A stretch of 12,977 bases of DNA from Paenibacillaceae bacterium (GCA_020697475.1 JAJFMO010000033.1:1-12977); one strand, 5' to 3'. Numbered from the stretch's first letter, positions 1-6,863 are shown. Notes: generated by a model not told the origin, from the letters alone. Numbers and translations are program-made.

Positions 1-359
1 ACACCATCGTCACCTACCAACGCTCCTGCCACATGACGAACGTGCAGCGGGTCACCCGCGAGCCGTTGGCGCTGCTCCGATCCATCCCCGGCATCACCGT
101 GCGTGAGATGGCCGACAAGGACAAGTGCTGCGGCTCGGCGGGCATTTACAACCTCGTCAACTACGAGGATTCCATGGACATCCTGGACGTCAAAATGTCC
201 AACGTCAAAAAAACCGGAGCCGTCACGATCGTTACGACCAACCCTGGCTGTCTGCTGCAGATGCAGCTCGGCATTACCCGCGAAGGGCTGCAAAGCAAGA
301 TGAGAGCGGTTCACCTGGCTGACCTGCTCGCCGAAGCCTGCGGAATAGGAAAGGAATGA
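1..359 (+). CDS. glcF: GlcF-like iron-sulfur oxidoreductase subunit, C-terminal fragment (5' end outside window)
   Basis: Open from the left edge (codons begin at base 3) to a TGA at 357-359, so only about the last 118 residues are visible. They form a cysteine-rich CCG domain (PF02754 type): a YQRSCH motif at the start, then DKCCGSAGIYN, then TTNPGCLLQMQLG, the usual C-terminal order in glycolate oxidase iron-sulfur subunits. The family passes electrons from a flavin subunit (GlcD) during oxidation of glycolate or a related 2-hydroxy acid. The 4Fe-4S ferredoxin part would lie upstream of the window. The stop overlaps the next start as ATGA, so the two genes are translationally coupled. LutA- or HdrB-type proteins share the CCG domain, so the exact substrate is open; the NPGCLLQ stretch favours GlcF. 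The strand and family are secure. Confidence 0.85.
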   Translation, partial: TIVTYQRSCHMTNVQRVTREPLALLRSIPGITVREMADKDKCCGSAGIYNLVNYEDSMDILDVKMSNVKKTGAVTIVTTNPGCLLQMQLGITREGLQSKMRAVHLADLLAEACGIGKE

Positions 360-2140
360 ACAGGTTCATGACAAACATCATCCATATCAACGACTTTGCC
401 GACTATATCGGCGACAATCAAGACATGGGCTCGGCCATCTTCCATGCAGTACAACAATGCGCCAAGCAGCCGAACACCGTACTTTCCTTTCCTCAAAATA
501 CCTATCACGTCCACCCGGACCGGTGCGACGAACAGTACCTGTTTATTTCCAATCACGACCATAGCCTCAAGCGAATCGCCTTTGCCCTGGAAAACTTAAG
601 CGATGTGACAATTGACGGGAACGGCTCACAGTTCATGTTCCATGGCCGAGTAATGCCGTTCATGCTTCGCAACTGCAAGAACGTGACGATCAGAAACCTC
701 AGCATAGACTACGAACGCCCCTTTTTCACCCAGGGAGTCGTTCTCGATGCGAGTTTGGAGCATGTCACCTTGAACATCGATCCGGAGGAGTATCCGTTCT
801 ATGTGGAGGACGGGATTATCCATTTCTACAGCCCGGATGAATGGGACAATACCTATATTAAGTGGTTTGTAGAATTTGACCCCAAGCGCCGGGCTCCGGC
901 TTACGGTTTCGGGGACAGCAATTTGCGAACTCAGCAGGTGAAGGCAGAGCTGCTAAGCCGCGATACGGTGAAATTCAGCGCCCAATTCAGGCAAATCCAT
1001 ACCGTTGGAAACGTCATCAACATTACGCACGAACAACGATATAACCCTGGCCTTTTCATTGACGAATCCGAGAATGTTGTATTGGAAAATATCCAGATCT
1101 TCCATGCGGGAGCCATGGGAGTCATCGCTCAAAACAGCCGGAATATTTCCCTGAACCAGGTCGATGTCACCGTCCGCGAGGGAAGCTCGAGGGTGGTTTC
1201 GACGAACAACGACGCCACCCATTTTGTGAACTGCGAAGGGCTGATTAAACTGGAAAACTGCACGTTCCAGCATCAACTCGACGATGGAACCAACGTGCAC
1301 GGGATGTACAATGAAGTGTCCAGGGTGTATTCGGAACGGTTGATCGAAGTGCAAATTATGCATTTTCAACAGGTTGGGGTATGTATTTATCGCAAAGGCG
1401 ACCGGGTGGCGATCGTCGATAAAGATACACAATTGCCCAAAGGGCATGCCACAGTTACGAATGTGGAGCAGAGGAATCAACATTTCATTGAGCTTTCCGT
1501 GGAAGCCGAACCGGGAACGCAAATTCACATGGGAGATATCGTCGAAAATGTGGACCGCATGCCGGAGGTGGAAATCCGCCATTGCCGAATCGGCGACAAC
1601 CGGGCGAGAGGGTTGCTGATTGCCACGAATCGGAGGGCGCTTGTTGAAGATAATCATTTTTATACGAGCGGTTCGTCGATCTCTTCCGGAACGGAAACTT
1701 TCCACTGGTACGAATCCGGAGCCATTCGCGATTTGACGATCCGCAGGAATAAGTTTATCAATTGCGGCTATGGCAAATGGGGGGACGGGGTGATTCGGAT
1801 CCAGCCCAAATTTCAAAATCCCCAGGAACAAGAATGCCTCGTCCATAACATTAAAGTGACGGAAAATGAGTTTTACACGTTTAAACCGACGATTCTAAAT
1901 TTGTTTTGCTCACAAGGCGTCGAGTTTTCCCGGAATCAAATCCGGCGTTCTACGGATTTTCAACCGTTCGGCCCTCTGAAGCATTGTATGGAGCTCGCCG
2001 CTTGCGAACAGGTCGTCATCAAGGATAATCACTTTGAGGGGTTTGAGGAATCAGAGTTGATCCAGGCGGATTCGCGATCGTCGAAAAGTTTAATTACTAC
2101 AAACAATCAATTTGCGAAAAAGGGAGATGGGGAAAATTGA
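356..2140 (+). CDS. GH110-like alpha-galactosidase, parallel beta-helix protein
   Basis: This 594-residue protein matches the usual length of family GH110 exo-alpha-1,3-galactosidases. What I see: a beta-helix pattern of repeated NV-I-N strands; VTIDGNGSQFMFHG near residues 84-97 followed by MPF and NVTIRNLSIDYERP (109-122); TNNDATHF (283-290); and DDGTNVHG at 309-316. The two adjacent aspartates (309, 310) sit where GH110 carries its catalytic carboxylates. Known GH110 enzymes are inverting and remove terminal alpha-1,3-galactose from blood-group B-type glycans or carrageenan-like galactans; the substrate here is inferred. There is no signal peptide, so the enzyme is probably cytoplasmic. 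The ATG at 356 is preferred over the ATG at 368 because TAGGA ends 5 bases upstream and the start overlaps the previous stop. The gene continues into the sulfatase by a TTGA overlap. A generic pectate-lyase-fold protein is the alternative. Confidence 0.75.
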   Translation: MNRFMTNIIHINDFADYIGDNQDMGSAIFHAVQQCAKQPNTVLSFPQNTYHVHPDRCDEQYLFISNHDHSLKRIAFALENLSDVTIDGNGSQFMFHGRVMPFMLRNCKNVTIRNLSIDYERPFFTQGVVLDASLEHVTLNIDPEEYPFYVEDGIIHFYSPDEWDNTYIKWFVEFDPKRRAPAYGFGDSNLRTQQVKAELLSRDTVKFSAQFRQIHTVGNVINITHEQRYNPGLFIDESENVVLENIQIFHAGAMGVIAQNSRNISLNQVDVTVREGSSRVVSTNNDATHFVNCEGLIKLENCTFQHQLDDGTNVHGMYNEVSRVYSERLIEVQIMHFQQVGVCIYRKGDRVAIVDKDTQLPKGHATVTNVEQRNQHFIELSVEAEPGTQIHMGDIVENVDRMPEVEIRHCRIGDNRARGLLIATNRRALVEDNHFYTSGSSISSGTETFHWYESGAIRDLTIRRNKFINCGYGKWGDGVIRIQPKFQNPQEQECLVHNIKVTENEFYTFKPTILNLFCSQGVEFSRNQIRRSTDFQPFGPLKHCMELAACEQVVIKDNHFEGFEESELIQADSRSSKSLITTNNQFAKKGDGEN

Positions 2141-3603
2141 ACAGACCGAATATTTTGTTTGCGATTGCCGACGATGCTTCCCACATGAGCGCTTATGGGC
2201 ACCGGTTTGTGCATACGCCCAATTTTGACAGAGTGGCTCAAGCGGGAATGCTGTTCATGAATGCTTTTACGACGAACCCGAAATGCGCCCCATCGAGAGC
2301 GAGCTTGTTGACAGGGATGCATACATGGCAGCTGGAAGAAGCTAGCGTTCATCAAGGCATTTTTCCCGCAAAATTCAAAGTGGTGCCCGATCTCCTCGAA
2401 GAGGCAGGCTATTTCGTGGGCTATACCGGCAAAGGGTGGGGACCCGGGGATTGGAAGGCAGGCGGGTTCACGCGGAATCCGGCTGGTCCGGAATTCAGTT
2501 CAAACCGGCTCTCGCCGCCGGAGAATACGAACATAAGCGCCAAGGATTACGCGGCTAATTTTGCGGATTTTCTTGCTCAACGGCCGCAAGGTCAACCGTT
2601 CTACTTCTGGTATGGCGGTCATGAACCTCATCGTCCGTACTACTTCGGGGAGGGGGCCAGGGCTGGCAAGAAGATAGAAGATGTCGATGTACCGCCGTAT
2701 CTCCCGAATGACGATATTGTGAAAAATGATCTGCTCGACTATGCCTATGAAATTGAATGGTTCGACCGGCACCTCGGATTGATGCTCGATCAACTGGAGG
2801 AAATCGGGGAATTGGACAACACGATCGTTGTCGTGACTTCGGATAACGGAATGCCGTTTCCACGGGTCAAAGGGCAAATGTATGAACAAGATTTCAAGCT
2901 GCCTCTGGCCATATGCTGGAAGAACGCAGCGAAAGGCGGCCGGAAAATCGACGACCTGGTCAGCTTTATTGATTTGGCCCCCACTTTCTTGGAAGCTGCT
3001 GGGGTGGACAAGCATCCGCAATATGCGGGGAGCAGCTTGCAGAGCATTTTCCAATCCGATCGGGCCGGCAGAGTGGATGACTCGCGCAATCGGGCATTCA
3101 TGGCTAAGGAAAGGCACGATGTCGGACGAGAAGGAGACGTAGGGTATCCCGTTCGTTGTATTCGTACCGAGCAGTATTTATATGTCCGAAATTTCGCACC
3201 GGATCGGTGGCCGGCCGGCAATCCGGAAACCGGATATTCGAATGTCGATCCTTCGCCGACGAAAGAGCTTATTTTGACGCAGCATGAACAAGGGGAAGAA
3301 AAATATTACAATCTATCGTTTGGCAAAAGACCTGCGGAGGAGTTGTACCATATTGTGGACGACTCTGCCTGTATGAACAATTTGGCGGAATTGCCGGAAT
3401 ATGCGGACTTGAAACAATCGTTGTGGAACGAGTTGAAGGCGAAGCTGGAACAGACTGGGGATCCGCGTATGTTTGGCCATGGCGATCGATTCGATCAATA
3501 CGCGTATACCGGCGGGGGAATGAAAACCAATTCGTGGGAAGCCTATTTGAAAGGGAATTATGTGGACAAAAATAAAGCGCATCGCGAAAAGTATTGGAAA
3601 TGA
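2137..3603 (+). CDS. S1-family sulfatase, heparan N-sulfatase-like (S1_8 type)
   Basis: A 488-residue arylsulfatase-superfamily enzyme, full length for the family. The formylglycine motif C50-A-P-S-R54 is followed by ASLLTG, so Cys50 is the residue to be oxidised. Metal and sulfate-site motifs are present: ADD at 11-13, GK at 98-99, GHEPH at 161-165 and TSDNG at 234-238 with K245. The sequences GKGWGPGDWKAGGFTRNPAG and GYPVRCIRTEQYLYVRNF resemble sulfoglucosamine sulfohydrolase-like (S1_8) enzymes more than choline- or arylsulfatases; the exact target is inference. There is no signal peptide, so it is probably cytoplasmic. It starts at TTG 2137 (TTGA overlap with the preceding stop), with a purine-rich GGGAGATGGGGA site just upstream. 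A Cys-type sulfatase in a possible anaerobe or facultative aerobe needs a maturase (anSME or FGE), and none is in the window. Confidence 0.88.
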   Translation: MNRPNILFAIADDASHMSAYGHRFVHTPNFDRVAQAGMLFMNAFTTNPKCAPSRASLLTGMHTWQLEEASVHQGIFPAKFKVVPDLLEEAGYFVGYTGKGWGPGDWKAGGFTRNPAGPEFSSNRLSPPENTNISAKDYAANFADFLAQRPQGQPFYFWYGGHEPHRPYYFGEGARAGKKIEDVDVPPYLPNDDIVKNDLLDYAYEIEWFDRHLGLMLDQLEEIGELDNTIVVVTSDNGMPFPRVKGQMYEQDFKLPLAICWKNAAKGGRKIDDLVSFIDLAPTFLEAAGVDKHPQYAGSSLQSIFQSDRAGRVDDSRNRAFMAKERHDVGREGDVGYPVRCIRTEQYLYVRNFAPDRWPAGNPETGYSNVDPSPTKELILTQHEQGEEKYYNLSFGKRPAEELYHIVDDSACMNNLAELPEYADLKQSLWNELKAKLEQTGDPRMFGHGDRFDQYAYTGGGMKTNSWEAYLKGNYVDKNKAHREKYWK

Positions 3604-3676
3604 ATCGGTCTGAGGATTAGATGAGGCAGGGTGAGAGAATACGCCTATTTCATATGGACGAGTGCCCTAGCTCCAG

Positions 3677-3706
3677 CAGTTGGAATAAAGTGTATCATTC
3701 CAACTG
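3677..3706 (+). promoter_or_regulatory. Perfect 10-bp inverted repeat abutting a ribosome site
   Basis: CAGTTGGAAT (3677-3686) and ATTCCAACTG (3697-3706) are exact reverse complements separated by 10 bases. The right arm ends only 3 bases before the AGGAG ribosome site at 3710-3714 of the His-rich gene. In RNA this would be a stable hairpin that leaves the ribosome site free, as in 5' stabilising stems. In DNA it could be a dimeric repressor operator with a half-site of TTGGAAT. It is not a terminator because no T-run follows. The role is inferred; the symmetry is seen. Confidence 0.6.
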
Positions 3707-3721
3707 TAAAGGAGAACGAAT

Positions 3722-3970
3722 ATGAGCGCCGACAATCAACAAGCGATTTTCCCTTACGCGACAACCGGTCGACCTGTTCATTACCCTGCTCATCCGTATT
3801 ATCATCCATACGTCTATCATCCGATGTACCATTACCATCCCTTTTTTCATCCCTATTATCACCCGTACCATCCGCACCACCCTTTCCACCAGCATCACCC
3901 GCACCACCCGCACCATCCGCACCATCCGCACCATCCGCACCATCCGCACCACCATCATCACAACCATTGA
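3722..3970 (+). CDS. Small His-rich protein with HHP repeats
   Basis: An 82-residue protein made mostly of His, Pro and Tyr. After a short N-terminus (MSADNQQAIFPY) come YHPY-type units and then about six consecutive His-His-Pro triplets, ending in a run of His. There is no signal peptide, membrane segment or cysteine. The start is supported by GGAG at 3711-3714, 7 bases before the ATG, and a terminator follows the stop directly, so this is a single-gene unit. I recognise no named family. His-rich proteins of this size bind Ni, Zn or Cu in other bacteria, and some spore-coat proteins of Bacillales are similarly His/Tyr-rich; either role is a guess. Overlapping frames on both strands give Ala/Pro- and Asp/Gly-rich shadows that are by-products of the 9-base repeat. 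Confidence 0.7.
   Translation: MSADNQQAIFPYATTGRPVHYPAHPYYHPYVYHPMYHYHPFFHPYYHPYHPHHPFHQHHPHHPHHPHHPHHPHHPHHHHHNH
3892..3954 (+). repeat. 9-base tandem repeat (GCACCATCC type) coding HHP
   Basis: Seven head-to-tail 9-base units fill this stretch. The four units at 3910-3945 are identical GCACCATCC; the flanking units differ at one to three bases (GCATCACCC, GCACCACCC, GCACCACCA). Unit length is a multiple of three, so gain or loss of units keeps the reading frame and only changes the number of His-His-Pro triplets. The near-identity of the central units suggests recent slippage or selection for the amino-acid repeat. Confidence 0.9.
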
Positions 3971-3978
3971 TGCTGTTG

Positions 3979-4013
3979 AAAAAAGGCGGTTCTCCGAAGG
4001 GAGACCGCTTTTT
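3979..4013 (+). terminator. Rho-independent terminator after the His-rich gene
   Basis: A GCGGTTCTCC arm (3986-3995) pairs with GGAGACCGC (4000-4008), with one bulged T and a GAAG loop, followed by TTTTT (4009-4013). It begins 9 bases after the stop of the His-rich gene. An A-run (3979-3984) precedes the stem, so it could also stop transcription arriving on the minus strand. Confidence 0.85.
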
Positions 4014-4267
4014 CATATCATACAGGTTAGTAGATAATGGCGAGCACCAAAAAACTGCATAACTGCAGCTTTTTTCTTCATTTGCATGAACCAAGAGTGG
4101 GATTCCTGCATTTGTGCAGTAATTTCTGGGTGGAAAGGCGCTATTTGCCCACTAAGTGCTCAAAAAACTGCAGAATTGCAGGCATTTCCCCGATTTGTCC
4201 AAAAGCAGTGAAAAATACCTGCACTTTTGCATGAATTACTCCGCGTGTGTTCGCAACTGCGTTCTGC
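4014..4267. repeat. Gene-free stretch with two copies of a 113-base-period module carrying CTGCA/TGCAG dyads
   Basis: I see no credible gene here. Four short dyads of the form CTGCA-N4-TGCAG lie at 4055-4068, 4106-4119, 4168-4181 and 4219-4232 (the last ends in T instead of G). The intervals are 51, 62 and 51 bases, so dyads 1 and 3, and dyads 2 and 4, are each exactly 113 bases apart. The flanks agree as well: CAAAAAACTGCA occurs at both 4048 and 4161, and comparing the two copies over 78 positions by eye gives about two-thirds identity without gaps. This is a diverged tandem duplication. The first dyad is flanked by A6 and T6, which makes it terminator-like on either strand. It lies between convergent genes, typical of intergenic repeat families. 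Confidence 0.7.
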
Positions 4268-5287
4268 CTACTTCCAAATATCCGCAATCGGCTCCGCCGT
4301 CGCGCTCTTTCCTGCATGCCCCAAACCGTACAAATCCTCCAGCGTGCGCAGCAACCCGAACAAATCGTACTTTTTCGCCGACTCCATCGTCTTCACCATC
4401 GGCCCGACGAAGAATGTCGGAATCCGGTTGTTGTCCTTGCGGTCGTCCTCGTCCCACGTCACGATTAGCAGACTGTTATGCTTCATCGCCCATTGAACGT
4501 ACGGATCCAAATTTTCTTTCAACCAATCGTCGGCCTGCTTGATCGTCCCGTCGTGCATATCGTTGTCGAGGTTCGGAATGACGAACGACACCGTCGGCAG
4601 TTTGCTGTAATCGTCTTTCGGAAAATCGGTGAACGGCATGTTCACTTCTTTCGGAATATTGTCAAAATGCACCCAAGGACTATGCTTGCGAGCGTAGCTC
4701 TTCCCGCCTTCCTTGTACGTGCCGCCCATGAAGCCGACCGACGGCAAATCCTCGGAATACCCGCCGAACGTCAGCCCCTTGGCAATCAGAAATTTTGCCA
4801 GATTGTCGTCCGTAAACTGCTTCTTCGGCACTTTGTCGTCCGTCACGCCCAGATTGGAGCCGGCGAACATGTCGAGATAATTCGGCTGGCTCGGATGCTC
4901 GATCGCGTACATTTCCGTCAGGTTGGCGCCCTGCTTCATCAGCGAATTCATATAAGGAGCTTCCGCGTTGCCCTGAATCACCTTCTTTGAATGATTCTCC
5001 TCTACCACCACAACGACATGATCGATCATCGGAAAAGCAACCTTTGCCGGTGTCGCAGGGGCAGTCGCATCCCCCTTCGCCGGTGTTTCGCTCGCAGTAG
5101 GTGCAGCAGGTGTTGCCGATGTCGCCGATGTTGCCGGTGCCGATGAAGCCGCCGGAGGACTCGCCATCGCCCCTGTTACAGGAGCAGCAGCAGCCCCGTT
5201 CGCGACCGTTTCCGCCGTCTTCGCCGGTCCCCCGCATCCGCCAATCACAAGCATGATCGCCGCAAGCAGCATGAACATTTTAGACAT
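4268..5287 (-). CDS. Lipoprotein phosphoesterase, PF04185 family (acid phosphatase / phospholipase C-like)
   Basis: Starting at ATG 5287 this is 339 residues. A TTG at 5338 would add 17 residues, but only the ATG gives a normal signal peptide (MSKMFMLLAAIM followed by VIGGC). Cys18 is the likely lipidated residue, so the protein sits on the outer face of the membrane. Residues about 21-83 are an Ala/Thr/Pro/Ser-rich linker, then the catalytic domain: VVVEENHS (EEN at 96-98), HPSQPNY (131-137), RKHSPW (200-205), NLDNDMHDG (239-247) and TWDEDD (277-282). These are the metal-site motifs of the PF04185 phosphoesterases, which cleave phosphomonoesters or phospholipid head groups. The GGAAGG ribosome site is about 11 bases from the ATG, rather far. 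It lies 76 bases downstream of the MATE gene on the same strand. The exact substrate is unknown. Confidence 0.85.
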   Translation of the reverse strand: MSKMFMLLAAIMLVIGGCGGPAKTAETVANGAAAAPVTGAMASPPAASSAPATSATSATPAAPTASETPAKGDATAPATPAKVAFPMIDHVVVVVEENHSKKVIQGNAEAPYMNSLMKQGANLTEMYAIEHPSQPNYLDMFAGSNLGVTDDKVPKKQFTDDNLAKFLIAKGLTFGGYSEDLPSVGFMGGTYKEGGKSYARKHSPWVHFDNIPKEVNMPFTDFPKDDYSKLPTVSFVIPNLDNDMHDGTIKQADDWLKENLDPYVQWAMKHNSLLIVTWDEDDRKDNNRIPTFFVGPMVKTMESAKKYDLFGLLRTLEDLYGLGHAGKSATAEPIADIWK

Positions 5288-5363
5288 AGAAATTCCAGCC
5301 TTCCTAACTTTTTTCCCATCATACCTGATCTTTCTCAAAAATAAAACCGAAAAATCGGCCGCC

Positions 5364-6710
5364 TCAAGCCGCCCCCGACCGCCTGAACAATTCCTTGCGC
5401 CTCCACGCGCCGAAGCGGTAATACAGCAGCGAAATGACGCTGCTTAGAACAAAACTCGCCCCGATGCCAAGCCCGATCCCTCGTTCCGCGAACCCCATCG
5501 ACAGCAGCAGCGTGAGCGGATACCGTAGCAGCCAGAAGGAGACGATGTTCAGAAGCAGCACCACGAACATCGCCCCGGACGCGCGAATGATGCCGTTCAG
5601 GACAAAGTTGATCCCGACAAAAGGATACATCCAGGCGATCGTCCTTAAATATTGGGCGCCGAAGTCGACCGACTCCTCTTGCTGGACGAACAGGGTAACA
5701 GCGACGCGGGCGAACAGAACGGTCAACAAGACGACCACGGACATGATGAGAAAATTGTACAAAATCCCGTACAACGCGATTTGCCGCACCCGGGCTTGAT
5801 TGCCTGCCCCGATATTTTGCCCCGCCATGCTGTTGACCGCCGACCCAAGCGCCTGTGCAGGAAGCAGCAGCACGCTATCCAACCGCCCCGCCGCGCCGAA
5901 CCCGGCCACCACCGCGCTGCCGAACGAGTTGACGACGCTCATCACCGCCATCAGCCCGCCGGACACGACCATCATCTGCAGTCCTGCAGGCACGCCAAGC
6001 TTGAGGATCAACGAAACTTCCGTTTTTGCAGGAATGAACGGCACAGGGAAAGGCACGAGCTTGCGCCTTAAGATCAGATACAGCCCATACATAAAAGCGA
6101 ATCCTTGGGACAAAATGGTAGCATAAGCCGCCCCGTCAATGCCGAGGCCGAAGCCGGAGATGAACAGCGGATCGATTCCGGTATTCAACACCACGGCGAG
6201 CAGTACAAAGCGAATCGGGGTGCGGCTGTCGCCCGTCGCCCGCAGCACGGTGCCGATAAAATTGTAGCCGAACAGGAAGACGATGCCGATGAAGTTGATC
6301 TGCAAGTAGCTCTTGGCCAACGGCAAAATCGATTCCGGCGTGCCCATCCACCGCAGGATGCTGCCTGACAGCGCGAACCCGAGCGCCCCGAGCGCCACCG
6401 CCATCACCGTCAGCAGCACGACGAACGCGTTTAAATAACGGCGCAGTCCGTCTTCGTTGGCCATGCCTTTTTGCTGGGAGAGGATTGTGAGGGTTGCGCC
6501 GTTTATTCCTATAATGAACGAGAGTACGGTGAAAATAACGGTGCTGGACACCGCCACCGCCCCAAGCGCATCCGCTCCGACCAAGTTGCCGACCCACAGG
6601 CTGTCGATGAATTGGTAAGATACTTGCAGCAAGTTGGTCAGCATGATCGGGCCGGAGAACAAGACGATTTGCTTGAACAAATTCCCTTGGGTAAAGTCAT
6701 TATGTCTCAT
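5364..6710 (-). CDS. MATE-family efflux transporter
   Basis: A 448-residue membrane protein from the ATG at 6710; an ATG at 6731 would add 7 residues but lacks a ribosome site, while AGAGG lies 9 bases before 6710. The N-terminus DFTQGNLFKQIVLFSGPIML, the adjacent YQFIDSLWVGNLVGADALGAVAV and the repeated hydrophobic spans of two six-helix halves are typical of multidrug and toxic-compound extrusion transporters. These export cationic drugs or metabolites using Na+ or H+ gradients. The second half contains the matching GVPAGLQMMVVSGGLMAVMS region, so the protein is complete. It probably heads a two-gene unit with the downstream phosphoesterase, with only a weak CCGA/TCGG hairpin between them. 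No regulator gene is adjacent, so the substrate cannot be told. Confidence 0.92.
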   Translation of the reverse strand: MRHNDFTQGNLFKQIVLFSGPIMLTNLLQVSYQFIDSLWVGNLVGADALGAVAVSSTVIFTVLSFIIGINGATLTILSQQKGMANEDGLRRYLNAFVVLLTVMAVALGALGFALSGSILRWMGTPESILPLAKSYLQINFIGIVFLFGYNFIGTVLRATGDSRTPIRFVLLAVVLNTGIDPLFISGFGLGIDGAAYATILSQGFAFMYGLYLILRRKLVPFPVPFIPAKTEVSLILKLGVPAGLQMMVVSGGLMAVMSVVNSFGSAVVAGFGAAGRLDSVLLLPAQALGSAVNSMAGQNIGAGNQARVRQIALYGILYNFLIMSVVVLLTVLFARVAVTLFVQQEESVDFGAQYLRTIAWMYPFVGINFVLNGIIRASGAMFVVLLLNIVSFWLLRYPLTLLLSMGFAERGIGLGIGASFVLSSVISLLYYRFGAWRRKELFRRSGAA

Positions 6711-6736
6711 CAAAAATAACCTCTTATACATTTCTT

Positions 6737-6789
6737 GGGGCCCCGCAAAGGCTATAAATCAGCTTCGAAGCGAAACTTCACTTTGTGGG
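6737..6789 (-). promoter_or_regulatory. Structured region in the divergent MATE / phosphatase promoter gap
   Basis: This stretch has the perfect 8-base palindrome GGGGCCCC (6737-6744), the perfect 10-base palindrome GCTTCGAAGC (6762-6771), and an enclosing pair CCCGCAAAG (6742-6750) with CTTTGTGGG (6781-6789), matched except for one G-T. Read on the minus strand it would fall in the leader RNA of the MATE gene if transcription starts near 6790, forming a long stem with an inner hairpin. I cannot match it to a named riboswitch. Operator sites for divergent promoters are the other reading. Confidence 0.35.
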
Positions 6790-6820
6790 TGTCTTTACTA
6801 TACACTCCATGGACAATTTG

Positions 6821-6829
6821 TGCTAGAAT
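6821..6829 (+). promoter_or_regulatory. Extended -10 promoter element for the phosphatase-PHP operon
   Basis: TGC followed by TAGAAT (5 of 6 to TATAAT) forms a TGN-type extended -10, 34 bases before the GTG start at 6864. The matching -35 position (about 6801-6806, TACACT) is weak, as often seen with extended -10 promoters. No other candidate nearby is better. Confidence 0.4.
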
Positions 6830-6863
6830 CATCAAATAATAGTTGAGAGGATGAGAGGCATCG

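Noticed and set aside
953..1846. 297-codon minus-strand open frame inside the GH110-like gene
   Set aside because: It is opposite a protein with clear family motifs and shows no family features of its own.
3892..3954. Possible CRISPR array
   Set aside because: The units are contiguous 9-base coding repeats with no spacers.
3631..4062. Plus-strand open frame rich in Pro-Ser-Ala repeats
   Set aside because: It is a shifted reading of the same 9-base repeat, runs through the terminator stem, and lacks a ribosome site.
3645..4094. Minus-strand open frame with collagen-like Gly-Ala-Asp repeats
   Set aside because: It is the reverse reading of the HHP repeat and of the terminator, has no ribosome site that I can see, and the plus-strand frame has a strong one.
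4048..4240. Possible CRISPR array or tRNA cluster in the dyad repeats
   Set aside because: The repeat words are too short and diverged for CRISPR, and no cloverleaf or tRNA-like arms are visible.
5288..5338. Longer N-terminus of the PF04185 lipoprotein from TTG 5338
   Set aside because: It would put 17 mostly charged residues ahead of the signal peptide, and no ribosome site precedes the TTG.
5336..5363. CCGA/TCGG hairpin between the MATE and PF04185 genes as a terminator
   Set aside because: The stem is only 4 bp, too weak to call although a T-rich run follows on the minus strand.
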